From Stratiformator vulcanicus (GTDB lineage Bacteria; Planctomycetota; Planctomycetia; Planctomycetales; Planctomycetaceae): a DNA stretch of 64,000 nucleotides. Under the pieces are notes generated by a model. That model worked only from the letters and a program-made list of their open reading frames with translations, was not told where the DNA came from and made no database searches. Location: positions 696,482 to 760,481 of the forward strand of contig NZ_CP036268.1 in NCBI RefSeq assembly GCF_007744515.1. The letters are read 5' to 3'. Below are positions 16,276 through 25,453 of this stretch, piece by piece; the stretch's first letter is position 1; every line of letters begins with the position of its first letter. The position numbers and the translations under genes were made by a program.

Positions 16276-18246
16276 ATGCAAACCGAGAGCGAAATTCGAC
16301 CATTTTCCGAACGCCTCGGCGATGCCGCGCGCGATGATTTCGTCCGTCTGGCCGACGATGCCTCCGACGCGCGACGTTTCTTCGCAGACCTCTTGCCGCG
16401 TCTGACCGAGCTGTTGGGCGGCCGCGCGGCCGGCGTCTGGATCGGAGAAGGGGGCAATCTCGGATTGCTCGCCGACTATCAACTCGCGCAGGTGCAGATC
16501 GGACAGGATGTCCGCGTTACCCGCGGGGCCGAAGCCTGCGTGCGTTCCGCACTGGGCAAAACCCTGCCGTCTAATCGTACTCTGACGCTGCCGGGCGGCG
16601 AACCTCTCGACTTGCTGCTGATTCCGTTCTCGCCGGATCGGTCCTTGCCGGGCGTACTGAAAATTGCCGGGCCGGCAGGTTCGCTCACGCTCGCAGACGA
16701 CTCCGATCGGTCGGCTGCGGAAGAGATCGGCACACTGATCGAGCGATTCTTCGACCGCGCTGCCGAGGCGGCCCGGTCGACCGATCCCAGTTGGGTGACC
16801 GCTCAATTCGCCCCCTTTTGCGAACAGTTGCACGCGACGCTCAACGCGAAAACCGTGTGCCGTGTCGCCGTCGATGAAGGCCGTCATCTACTCAATTGCG
16901 ATCGTTTGATGATCGTGCGACGGCGCGGGGGTCGTTGGCGCGTTAGCGCGGTCTCCGGTCAGGGCACAATCAGTCGACGCTCGCCGTTGGTGAAACAAGT
17001 TGAAAAACTGGCGCAGGTGATTGGTCGCCGGACAGAGCCGCTGCGCTACCGGGGTAATCTCGACGACTTCCCCAAACAGCCGGGGCGTTTGTTGGCCCAG
17101 TATGTTGATGCTCACGACGTCCGCCTCCTGGATTTAATTCCGCTCATACCTGAAGAACCGAAGGGTGATGGCCCCAAGCGCCGGCGGAGAAAGCCGCGGG
17201 CAATTCTCATGTGCGAGAATTTTCGCTCCAATGCCCCTTCGACCGAATACGAACACTGGGGCGCCGAATGCACCGGTCAAATTGCGACCGCTTTAACGAA
17301 CGCCGAGCGTTTCGAACGCCTTCGACGAATCGCTCCTTTGGAATCGCTCGGCGCGGCGGTCGAGAGTCTGTGTTCTCGCCGCATCGCGATCGTCGCGCTG
17401 GTCATCTCATTGGTGCTCGGGGCGGGTAAGGTCGCTTCGCTGGTGCCGGTGCCCGATCGTGTCCGCTGTTCCGGAAATCTGTGGCCGACTGTCCGGCGCT
17501 CGGTCTTCGCCCCGGCAGAAGGTGAGGTTGTTGCCCTTCATGTTGGTGAGGGTGCCCGCGTTACGCCGGGAATGCCATTAATCCAACTCGAAAGCGACCT
17601 GCTGAAGACACGGGAAGTAAAGCTGAAAGGAACGATCAGCGAGAAAGAACTGTTGGCTCATGCGCTCGAAATCTCAGCGACCTCGGACACCAACCTCGAT
17701 CAGCAGCGGCGAATCGAATTAAAGAGCGACTTGGCAGCGCTGCACGTCGAACTAATCGGTTTGCGACAGCAACTCGAACTCGTTCAAGAGTCGCAGGCTG
17801 AGTTGTCGATTGTGGCACCAATTCGAGGTGTGATCGTCGAGCGAGACCTGTCGCGGCGACTTCTCGGCAAGCCGGTCGGCATCGGCGAAACATTCCTGAC
17901 GGTCGCCGATGATCAAGGCGATTGGAAAGTGGAAGCCGACTTACCGGAGCGACGTTGGCGAAAATTTGATGACGCGAATAGCCGTGGAGACGTCACCATT
18001 CGATATCGCTTCGCGGATGGTTCCGGCGAGTGGGCAGAGGCGCAATTCGTAAGCTATGCGACTGGTGCAGAAAGAGCCGACCTCGGTCAGGTCATTAAGA
18101 TCGATGCGGAACTCGAACTAAAAGATCAAAAGCTGCCGCCGATCGGCTCTGCGGTCGAAGTGGAAATTGATTGTGGCCAAGTCGACCTGTTAAGTTTTCT
18201 GTTCGAAGACGCGATTGCCTTCGCCCGGCGGACGCTCTGGCTGTGA
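16276..18246 (+). CDS. GAF-domain / HlyD adaptor membrane protein
   Basis: 656 residues, ATG with GAGG 10 nt upstream. Two GAF-like sensor regions occupy about 30-160 and 185-345. One transmembrane helix follows at 369-388 (AIVALVISLVLGAGKVASLV). The periplasmic C-terminal half is HlyD-like: FAPAEGEVVALHVGEGARV (410-428), a helical hairpin, SIVAPIRGVIVERDLSRRL and a barrel. The topology puts the ligand-sensing part in the cytoplasm and the adaptor in the periplasm. It is the last gene of the export run and ends 18 nt before the convergent Fe-S protein gene. It might gate the exporter in response to a small molecule, which is inference from the fusion. Confidence 0.82.
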   Translation: MQTESEIRPFSERLGDAARDDFVRLADDASDARRFFADLLPRLTELLGGRAAGVWIGEGGNLGLLADYQLAQVQIGQDVRVTRGAEACVRSALGKTLPSNRTLTLPGGEPLDLLLIPFSPDRSLPGVLKIAGPAGSLTLADDSDRSAAEEIGTLIERFFDRAAEAARSTDPSWVTAQFAPFCEQLHATLNAKTVCRVAVDEGRHLLNCDRLMIVRRRGGRWRVSAVSGQGTISRRSPLVKQVEKLAQVIGRRTEPLRYRGNLDDFPKQPGRLLAQYVDAHDVRLLDLIPLIPEEPKGDGPKRRRRKPRAILMCENFRSNAPSTEYEHWGAECTGQIATALTNAERFERLRRIAPLESLGAAVESLCSRRIAIVALVISLVLGAGKVASLVPVPDRVRCSGNLWPTVRRSVFAPAEGEVVALHVGEGARVTPGMPLIQLESDLLKTREVKLKGTISEKELLAHALEISATSDTNLDQQRRIELKSDLAALHVELIGLRQQLELVQESQAELSIVAPIRGVIVERDLSRRLLGKPVGIGETFLTVADDQGDWKVEADLPERRWRKFDDANSRGDVTIRYRFADGSGEWAEAQFVSYATGAERADLGQVIKIDAELELKDQKLPPIGSAVEVEIDCGQVDLLSFLFEDAIAFARRTLWL

Positions 18247-18264
18247 TGAGAACAGTTTGCGTTC

Positions 18265-20805
18265 TCACTGAATTTCGAGAGCGGCGATCCCCCGGTCTTT
18301 ACGGATTTCCTCAAGCAATTCGGACCCCCTCATACGATGGGCGGCATCATGCGGGCAGGCGTAAACACAAGCCGGCTCTCGCTTTTTAAGCTTCTTGATC
18401 AAAGTGTTGTCGACGTTTTCACTGGTATCGTCTGCCGATCGACCGCCCGGGGACTGGCACAGGTCACAGATGGTCGCCCGAACCTGAAGTTCGGCTTTGC
18501 CGTCGCGGCCTTGGATCGGAGCATCGCGTGAACTGCCCCCGCCACGGAGCCAACCGAGCGCCGTCGTGGCGTTGGCTTTGACCTCATGCATGTTGATATT
18601 GCCGTAAGGGCAATTATCCGCGCACTCCCCGCAACCGATGCACCAGTTTTCGATTTTCATCTCGCCACTATCGCCGCGGTGAATCGCGTCGACGGGGCAA
18701 CCCACCATGCAGGTCGGGTCGAGACAGGCTCTGCAGGAACTGGCGACGAGAAACTTGTCGAATCTCATCCCATCGCGAATTAAGCGCGTAACTCCTTCGT
18801 GAGCATCCGCGCACGCGCGGACGCACTCATCGCAGCGCGTGCATTTATGAAGATCGAGAACGAGCAAGCTGCGCGCATTTTGCAGGCCCTGTTCGAGGAA
18901 CTCACCGAGCCCCATCGATTCAGGGTTAAAATTGACGGTGTCGTCCGCCTGCAACCGCTTAATCGCGACCTTGTCGATCTGTTCCCGGAAATCGGAGTTG
19001 GAGCGATATAACTCGGCAAACTTGTCGGCCGGTATTCGTAGTAGTTCGACATGATCAACCGCGGTGCAAGTTGCGGTGCGTCGACCTCGGACGGCCTCAG
19101 GTAAGAGCTGCTTAATCTCCTCGCCGGCGTCCGGAAATCCGCTGATGCAGGCCAGTTCGCCAATGCAACTGTTCGGTCCGACGTAACTGCGGACGAACTC
19201 TTCCCCGTTTGCGGTCGTCGTTGACACCTTGACGAATCCGATCCGGACCAGATCGACCGAATCGGCTGGGCCGCCTTGCTGGTAAATCGTTTGGCCGGGG
19301 TTGACCTCGATGAGTTGAACTCGATCGCGCAGATATTCTGTAATCTCATTGAATTTCTGGCCGTCATTCTTCAACGGCCGAAGGATATCAATTTGCCCGA
19401 GGAAGCTGCTAATCGCGCTGCGGCGGAAGCGTTCATCGAGAATGCGTCGCGTCTTCAGGTTTCGCTTCAATGCTTGAAGCAAGTTTCGCCGGATCTCGAT
19501 CACCGAGCAATCGTCGTCAAGAGCGACGACGGTGGCCGAACGGGGGTAATTGCTCAGGCAGGTCATTTCACCGAAGAGCAGGTCTTTTTCATCGAGAATC
19601 GTGCGACCATTCTCATCGTGGCCAGCGACCGCCTCGCCGACACCGCCCGAATTCTCGCCTTGGGAATCGCGTACGACCGTCTTAAAACTGTTGAATAAAC
19701 CGAAAAAACTTTCGGGCTTTGATTCGGTCTTGCCACGTTCACGTCGCTTGACCTCGAATCGCCCTGATTCGATTAAAAACGCAGTTGAACCATGCTCACC
19801 CTCTTCGAAGACAGTATCACCTTTCTTTAGGCTTCGTCGCCAAAATGCCCGTTCATTAAACTGCAATAGGCGTGGAGGAAGGTCGCGGACGAGCGGAAAG
19901 CTCTTCCGCAGTTCGACAAACGAGATGTCCTCGGCGTAATCCGGAAGTTGATGCTTAGAACCTTCCTTAAAGGACAGCGCATCGGTGGGGCAACTGATCG
20001 CGCACTCGCCGCACGAGACGCAATTTGATTGACCCATCGGATCATTCAAATCAAACGATATTTTGGCGGCGTAGCCCCTTCCCGTCCGGGAAATAATATC
20101 GTTCTTCACGACTGTCTGGCAGGCCCGGACGCATCGGTCGCACAAGATGCACGCCGAGTGGTCGACATCGATCATTGAGGAGGAGCGGTCCTGCCCGCGA
20201 TTCGCTGAACTGCGACCGAACCGAGGGACGCCTACGCCGACCTCACGGGCGATACTCGACAGTTCCTGCGTAATGTCGGACTCGCGGGTTGGATTCAGAT
20301 GCTCTCGGGGATCCGGTTGGTCGGACGAAAGCAACTCAGTCACCATGCCGACGACCGACTTCACTTTGTCGCTGGTTTTCGCCGTGAAGATGTCGGTCTT
20401 GTCGTCGACCAGCCGGTGACATGCCGGTGCGAGCGATCCTTCCGACCTTCCCTCGGACCGAACCTCAACCATGCACACGCGGCAGACCGCGGCCGGCTCC
20501 ATATGCTCGCGATGGCACAGCACATGAATCGGATTTTGCTCGTGCAGCTTCGAATAGGCCTCGTTTGCCGCGTCGTAAATTGTGGTGTAGCGATACTGCG
20601 CATTCCCGGCGGCATCCCGGATCGGTTCGGCGTTGGCATCGCGCGCGATCTGCACCCGCGGCACGGTGATCGCGCGACCGTCGATCGTCACGGAGACGAA
20701 CTGATTGATCATCTGCTCGTCGGCCGGTTCAAGCGAGACGAGCTGGCCCTCGACCGTATATTGAAGAATCTCATCCCCGGTCGTGGGGTTTAAATCGAGA
20801 GCCAT
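18265..20805 (-). CDS. NuoG-like Fe-S protein with two cNMP-binding domains
   Basis: 846 residues. Order of parts: a [2Fe-2S] plant-type segment with Cys97, 108, 111 and 129; two [4Fe-4S] motifs (CILCDRCVRAC at 219-229, CVSCGECAISCP at 262-273); two cyclic-nucleotide-binding-like domains (about 318-450 and 490-620, each with the FGE/IGEL turn); and a four-cluster ferredoxin domain (CTRCDECVRAC 655-665, CRACLDPTCMVGCP 691-704, CIGCGECADNCP 722-733, plus CDLC/CVYACP). AAGGGAT precedes the ATG. It is the last gene of a tight operon with a NuoE-NuoF fusion and likely passes electrons from that flavoprotein. Two CRP-type domains inside a redox subunit are unusual and imply allosteric control. Confidence 0.85.
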   Translation of the reverse strand: MALDLNPTTGDEILQYTVEGQLVSLEPADEQMINQFVSVTIDGRAITVPRVQIARDANAEPIRDAAGNAQYRYTTIYDAANEAYSKLHEQNPIHVLCHREHMEPAAVCRVCMVEVRSEGRSEGSLAPACHRLVDDKTDIFTAKTSDKVKSVVGMVTELLSSDQPDPREHLNPTRESDITQELSSIAREVGVGVPRFGRSSANRGQDRSSSMIDVDHSACILCDRCVRACQTVVKNDIISRTGRGYAAKISFDLNDPMGQSNCVSCGECAISCPTDALSFKEGSKHQLPDYAEDISFVELRKSFPLVRDLPPRLLQFNERAFWRRSLKKGDTVFEEGEHGSTAFLIESGRFEVKRRERGKTESKPESFFGLFNSFKTVVRDSQGENSGGVGEAVAGHDENGRTILDEKDLLFGEMTCLSNYPRSATVVALDDDCSVIEIRRNLLQALKRNLKTRRILDERFRRSAISSFLGQIDILRPLKNDGQKFNEITEYLRDRVQLIEVNPGQTIYQQGGPADSVDLVRIGFVKVSTTTANGEEFVRSYVGPNSCIGELACISGFPDAGEEIKQLLPEAVRGRRTATCTAVDHVELLRIPADKFAELYRSNSDFREQIDKVAIKRLQADDTVNFNPESMGLGEFLEQGLQNARSLLVLDLHKCTRCDECVRACADAHEGVTRLIRDGMRFDKFLVASSCRACLDPTCMVGCPVDAIHRGDSGEMKIENWCIGCGECADNCPYGNINMHEVKANATTALGWLRGGGSSRDAPIQGRDGKAELQVRATICDLCQSPGGRSADDTSENVDNTLIKKLKKREPACVYACPHDAAHRMRGSELLEEIRKDRGIAALEIQ

Positions 20806-20806
20806 G

Positions 20807-22573
20807 TTATAGATCCCTTGGCTGGACGGTTCGCATCATCATATCTTTTGCACCGTCTTCGCTGGTGTATTCCGGGAAGAACTCCAGGAACGACGCGATG
20901 GGTACTGAGGCGACCTGCCCGAGACCGCAAATCGAGGCCTCTCGCATCGTCTGCTGTAAGGCTTCAAATAAATTCGAGTCAGGGGCCTTGCCTTCTCGAA
21001 TGCCGTCGCTGATTTCGACAAGTTTCTGTCCGCCGACTCGGCACGGCACGCACTTGCCGCACGATTCGTTGCGATAGAACTCGGTCGCATTTTTAATAAG
21101 TGAATACATGTCGGTTTGCTCGCCGACAAAAATGATGGCGGCTCCAACGGCAAAGCGACCTTCGAGTGTTCTTCGGAAGAAATTATTATCGACTGGCAAT
21201 TTCAAGATGTCGAAATGATCTTCATCTTTCGACATGTATTTGTCTTGAAAGCCGGACGGGAGCACGCGACGCGAAAGGCGAGGCGGCAGGAATCCTCCGG
21301 AAGGTCCCGATAAGCCGACCGCTTGCATCGCCCGGCCCCCCGCGATCCCGCCGCACAACTCAAGCATGTCGCCGACGGTGCAACCCAGAGGGACTTCATG
21401 CACGCCCGGTTTTTCGACGTCGCCGCTGACCGAGATGAATCGCCGGCCGGTGCAGCCGTTAGCGCCTTGGTCAAGATACCACTGCGGCCCTTTTCTTAAG
21501 ATTGCGGGGATCCAAGCGAATGTCTCGACGTTGTTAACCAATGTCGGCTTTTGAAATAGCCCCTTGATTTCGAGGTTCGGTGGCCGCTGCCTCGGTTCCG
21601 GGCGTTTCAATTCCATCGCTTCGATCAGAGCAGTCTGCTCACCGCAAATATAATTGCCGGGGCTTACAAATACGTCGATATCGCAATCGAGCCTGGAACC
21701 GAGAATGTTTCGGCCGCAAACACCCATTTCGCGTGCCCGGGTGATCGCCTTTCGCAACGTTTCGATTTGCTGCGGGTATTCGTGACGAACGTAAATCCAG
21801 CACTCTCGGGCACCCAAAGTTAAGCCCGCAATGAGAACTCCTTCAATCACCAAGTGCGGTGCTTTGGAAAAGAGTTCGCGATCTTTAAACGTACCCGGTT
21901 CGCTTTCATCGCCATTGCAAACGACATAGCGAACATCTTGTTTTTGCGACCCGACGGTCCGCCATTTCTTCCCTGTCCGTGCACCGGGGCCACCCTTGCC
22001 GACCAGCTTTGACTCTTCGAGTGATTTCAGGACCAATTCCTGCTGGCCGCTCAAGTCATCTTTATTTGAGATGAAATCCTTAAGTGCCTCGTAAGTTTCC
22101 TCTCCCTGATACGGATCAATCTTCCACTCGGGCGGAATCGGACCTTCGTAGAGATCGTCCTGTTCAGCATTTCCTTTCAGAGCGGCTTCTATATTGCTGA
22201 TGCACTGGTCCGGATTGGTGGCTTGATAAAAGTGGTGGCCGATACCAAAGGCGACCGGTTGATCGCAGCGCCCCAGGCAGGACGCACCAACGACTTTCAC
22301 CCGACTTTCATCGTCGCCGAAGTGCCGCTCGACCGCTCCCCTCAATTGCGCCGAACCTCGCATGTGGCACGCCATGTCGCGGCACACCCGCACCTCGACG
22401 TCGGCGGGTTTTTCGAGATGGTACGAATTGTAAAAACTCGCCACCTCCTGAAGACGGTACAGCGGCATTCCTCGCTGTAACGCCAGCGTTCTGAGTTCTT
22501 CTTTCGGCAACCAGCCGCACCGCTGCTCGATCTCGTCGAGCATATCGAAAAGCGTTCGTTGAACCGTCGGCAT
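20807..22573 (-). CDS. NuoE-NuoF fusion, NADH-binding flavoprotein
   Basis: 588 residues. The N-terminal 140 form a thioredoxin-like [2Fe-2S] domain as in NuoE, with Cys64, 69, 99 and 103. The NuoF part follows: the FMN-binding loop GKGGPGARTGKKW (192-204), the NAD loop with CNGDESEPGTFKDRE (219-233), an SLBB-like middle, and the [4Fe-4S] motif ESCGKCVPCRVG completed by ICGLGQ. The fusion resembles the diaphorase modules of NAD-linked hydrogenases and formate dehydrogenases, but no hydrogenase or dehydrogenase gene is nearby. Spacing is 4 nt to the decahaem gene upstream and 1 nt to the Fe-S gene downstream. Predicted role: NADH oxidation, or NAD reduction, feeding the operon's Fe-S protein. 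Confidence 0.9.
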   Translation of the reverse strand: MPTVQRTLFDMLDEIEQRCGWLPKEELRTLALQRGMPLYRLQEVASFYNSYHLEKPADVEVRVCRDMACHMRGSAQLRGAVERHFGDDESRVKVVGASCLGRCDQPVAFGIGHHFYQATNPDQCISNIEAALKGNAEQDDLYEGPIPPEWKIDPYQGEETYEALKDFISNKDDLSGQQELVLKSLEESKLVGKGGPGARTGKKWRTVGSQKQDVRYVVCNGDESEPGTFKDRELFSKAPHLVIEGVLIAGLTLGARECWIYVRHEYPQQIETLRKAITRAREMGVCGRNILGSRLDCDIDVFVSPGNYICGEQTALIEAMELKRPEPRQRPPNLEIKGLFQKPTLVNNVETFAWIPAILRKGPQWYLDQGANGCTGRRFISVSGDVEKPGVHEVPLGCTVGDMLELCGGIAGGRAMQAVGLSGPSGGFLPPRLSRRVLPSGFQDKYMSKDEDHFDILKLPVDNNFFRRTLEGRFAVGAAIIFVGEQTDMYSLIKNATEFYRNESCGKCVPCRVGGQKLVEISDGIREGKAPDSNLFEALQQTMREASICGLGQVASVPIASFLEFFPEYTSEDGAKDMMMRTVQPRDL

Positions 22574-22577
22574 CTCG

Positions 22578-24443
22578 CTATCTCGGCTTGACGTTCAGCA
22601 TTTCGTCTGCACGTCGGAAGGTTTCTGTTCCGGGGGCGGGCAGAGAAAGGCCGGCGGGAATGTGGTCGGAACTATGATAATTGTGACAAAGCGAACAATT
22701 GTGATTAATGCCGCCAGAAACGGTGCCCGATGCGCTAGTGGTCCTTGGGGCGTGGCAACCGACGCAATTGTTAATTCCGGGAATGAGCTTTTCGTTGGCC
22801 ATCGTCACGAGCCAAGTACCCTGTGTGACACTCTTCGGTCGAGTATCATCGCCGGTGACGGCACCGTCATGGCACCCGAGGCAATCGATCGTGCGGTGAG
22901 AAACGTGGTCGAACTTTGCGCTCTTAAACCAGACGGTGGGTACGTTGGTCGCCGCAATTTTAATTTGTTCGTAAGGGTTGGTGTCGTTTGACGTCTCGCC
23001 AATCAACTGCTCGCCGTTTTCCGCAACATCGCCGGCGGCTTCATAGAAGTGACACTGCGCACAAGATTGATCGGAATTGAGCATGGCATCTCGGATGCGG
23101 GCCACGCCTGCTGCCGTGGCGACAGCGTCAGAATCGTTCTTCGGCCCGGATTCAACGCGAAACCCGCGTAAAATATCTCGGACATCGGCCGAGGGAGATC
23201 GCAAATCGTATTGCCGTAATTGTTCGATGAGGCTGGTCGATTCGGTCAGCGCATTCTTGGTGACAAAAGCGGAGACCCAGTCGAGCGTTGTATCCAGCGA
23301 AAGCCCGTGAGGCACCGGCACGATCACCGGGTCAGCGCCGCTTCCCTTCGGACCCGCGGTTGCCGGTACCGCAAGATCCTGTTGATGGCAGGCGACACAA
23401 TGCCGCTCGAAATTGATCGCGGAGAAATATCGCCCCGACGTTAATTCAGTCGCGGAGGCGTTGTTTGAGCCGGATTCATGACAGGAGTTACAGTTCAGCT
23501 CGACGAGCGTATCAAGGTCTGCTCGGTTCGAACCGGCATGATGAGTAAGGTATGTCGTCCGCAATGCCGCGTCCTCAATGTTTCGGTAGCGGAAATAGGC
23601 GTCGGTCTGACCGGGAATACCGGCGGCCATGTGCATTTGATGATTGAATTTCAATTTGCCTGGGTCTTCAAAATCTTTCTGCTCAGTCGAGAAGTTCGGA
23701 TGCCCCTGCGTGCTGAACGACGCGATCTTCAGCCAGCCATCAGCGTGGTTTGACCCCGGGGGAGGCTCCGTCTTTAGGAACGGAGTTAAATCTGCATGGC
23801 AAACAATACATTTTGAATCTGCCACTGCGACTAAGTCAGCCTCCCGTCCGCGATGGTCGATATGACAGGAAGCGCAGGCGGCTTTTGCCCCGTAGGCTTT
23901 CAATGTCGCAATGACATGCGGATCGGGCTGATCGGCCACGTCTGGCGAATCCAAATCTTGAAGCGTGATCAGGTTTGCGTGATGGGTCGTGCCGAGGTGG
24001 CAGCGATTGCATTTCGCGTTGGTCCGCTCGATCGCACCGGTCATCAGTAAGTGAGCTGCGCTCTCGGGGCGAATCGGCGCGAAGGGCACGTGGCAGGCAT
24101 CGCAGTCGTTATCCCACGCTGCATGAACCGACGATAAGACGCCATGATTCGCCCCGGCTTTAAGCAGAGGTAGCAGCGCCGCATCGATCGACGTGTCTTC
24201 GTCTCCCGAAACCGCCCTGGCAGCTTCGGGCCAATTGATCATTAACCCAATCAAAATGATAGAGGCGATCGCACCAAACCATGCCAGCCGCGTTTTCCAT
24301 CGCGTCAGGCGATCGGGACGTCGAAAATAATCGTGCTCGATGTCCGCAGGAATGTCGCCGATCCGTTGACGGCTTCCGGCCATCTGCTGGCTGCGCGCCT
24401 GCAGCGACGAGGATGAGTCAGTTTCGGCACGATTAGAGGACAT
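22578..24443 (-). CDS. Membrane-anchored decaheme cytochrome c
   Basis: 621 residues from ATG at 24443, which follows the upstream stop by 20 nt; the longer frame would overlap that gene by 142 nt. A transmembrane anchor lies at about 50-66 (LAWFGAIASIILIGLMINW). Ten CXXCH sites follow, beginning with CDACH, CNRCH, CASCH and CIVCH and ending with CLGCH, CVGCH and CSLCH. Extra histidines such as HQMHM and HHAG could be distal ligands. The pattern is c3/NapC/octahaem-like but I cannot name a family. It is placed between a b-type membrane cytochrome and a NADH flavoprotein, so it is the likely periplasmic acceptor of the complex. The second part has a 90-residue stretch without haem. Confidence 0.88.
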   Translation of the reverse strand: MSSNRAETDSSSSLQARSQQMAGSRQRIGDIPADIEHDYFRRPDRLTRWKTRLAWFGAIASIILIGLMINWPEAARAVSGDEDTSIDAALLPLLKAGANHGVLSSVHAAWDNDCDACHVPFAPIRPESAAHLLMTGAIERTNAKCNRCHLGTTHHANLITLQDLDSPDVADQPDPHVIATLKAYGAKAACASCHIDHRGREADLVAVADSKCIVCHADLTPFLKTEPPPGSNHADGWLKIASFSTQGHPNFSTEQKDFEDPGKLKFNHQMHMAAGIPGQTDAYFRYRNIEDAALRTTYLTHHAGSNRADLDTLVELNCNSCHESGSNNASATELTSGRYFSAINFERHCVACHQQDLAVPATAGPKGSGADPVIVPVPHGLSLDTTLDWVSAFVTKNALTESTSLIEQLRQYDLRSPSADVRDILRGFRVESGPKNDSDAVATAAGVARIRDAMLNSDQSCAQCHFYEAAGDVAENGEQLIGETSNDTNPYEQIKIAATNVPTVWFKSAKFDHVSHRTIDCLGCHDGAVTGDDTRPKSVTQGTWLVTMANEKLIPGINNCVGCHAPRTTSASGTVSGGINHNCSLCHNYHSSDHIPAGLSLPAPGTETFRRADEMLNVKPR

Positions 24444-24463
24444 GGCAGGTGACGAAATCCTTC

Positions 24464-25453
24464 CTACCAGTACAAGATTGAGACGACGATGTGGACCGCG
24501 AGCAATACCATTACGACGACGGAGATCGGAAGGTGCAATAACAGCCAGACGTGCAGCCAGAAATGAATTTTCTTCTGTCGAATCAAATCTCGGCGACGGC
24601 CGCAAAGAGCTTCAAGCATGTCGACCGGTTTGAGCATCTCCGGCTCGACGTGTGATTTGAGAGTGCGGAACAAGGCCTGAGACTTTTTGGCGTCGGCCAG
24701 CGGGTGTGCATCATCGATCTCCGGTCGCAAAAAGGAATCGACGTAGTCTTTGCCGAACTGCTCAATCTCTTTGGTCTCGCCGGCCGACATTCCGGGAAGA
24801 TCGATCACGGCAACACGGCCGGTCGCCAAGCCGGCTGACCGGACGACACCCGATACGCGATAGTTCTGCCGTTTCTGTTCGAGCTGTGCACGTTCTTCAG
24901 AGAGTTGGTCGTGGAAGGTCGGGTCGAACTTAAATTTGCTGTTTAACTGATGGAATACTCTCAACGCATCGGCTCGGATGAGTGCGGTCATGCGGTCGAT
25001 TTGCGAGTAGACGGTTTCGCTTTGGACCTGTTCGAACATCAGCGTCGGCAGAATGGTCTGCAGCAGCGCCCCGATGATCCCGCTGAACCAGACGACCAGG
25101 AACAGCCACATCAACGTCTGGTTGAGCCAGCCGCCCCAACTGAATCCCGCGTGGCAAAGGGTGAGCGGGAGAATCAGGATGCCGAGCCAGATGTGAGCGG
25201 CCAGCCACATTCGTGCGGAACCGATCCGCCAGACGCGAAGCCACTTCTTGCGGACGCCCAGCAGCGCTTCGAACACCATGAGCGCGGCGGCAGCAATTCC
25301 CAGTGAAAGGCAGATGCCGCTACTGCCGCTCGGCCACCCTTGCGAAGCGAACACGCTGTAGCAAAACAGCCCGAGGCAGACCACCACGCCGATCACCAGC
25401 GCGATAATCCACGGCCGATGCTGCGGCCACGTTTGCCGAGTAAACAGTGCCAC
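24464..25453 (-). CDS. b-type membrane cytochrome (b561/ferric-reductase-like)
   Basis: 329 residues, GTG start. About five or six transmembrane helices: 15-35, 44-64, 83-101, 110-135 and the last 33 residues. His87 and His101 on the third helix and His307 and His319 on the last are spaced to bind two haems across the membrane. Between helices four and the last lies a 150-residue soluble, charged region (about 140-290). It is the first gene of the minus-strand operon and would move electrons between the cytosolic Fe-S/flavin subunits and the decahaem cytochrome. I cannot assign it to a named family with certainty; cytochrome b561 or PepSY-like reductases are alternatives. Confidence 0.7.
   Translation of the reverse strand: MALFTRQTWPQHRPWIIALVIGVVVCLGLFCYSVFASQGWPSGSSGICLSLGIAAAALMVFEALLGVRKKWLRVWRIGSARMWLAAHIWLGILILPLTLCHAGFSWGGWLNQTLMWLFLVVWFSGIIGALLQTILPTLMFEQVQSETVYSQIDRMTALIRADALRVFHQLNSKFKFDPTFHDQLSEERAQLEQKRQNYRVSGVVRSAGLATGRVAVIDLPGMSAGETKEIEQFGKDYVDSFLRPEIDDAHPLADAKKSQALFRTLKSHVEPEMLKPVDMLEALCGRRRDLIRQKKIHFWLHVWLLLHLPISVVVMVLLAVHIVVSILYW

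Noticed and set aside
15592-16887. 431-codon minus-strand frame across the HlyD and GAF-HlyD genes
   Set aside because: Antisense shadow; spans two supported genes and their gap, no homology-like motif.
20807-22573. Part of a respiratory complex I operon or a NAD-linked hydrogenase
   Set aside because: NuoE and NuoF are fused, and no nuoA-N, hydrogenase or formate dehydrogenase subunit is adjacent; partners are cytochromes instead.
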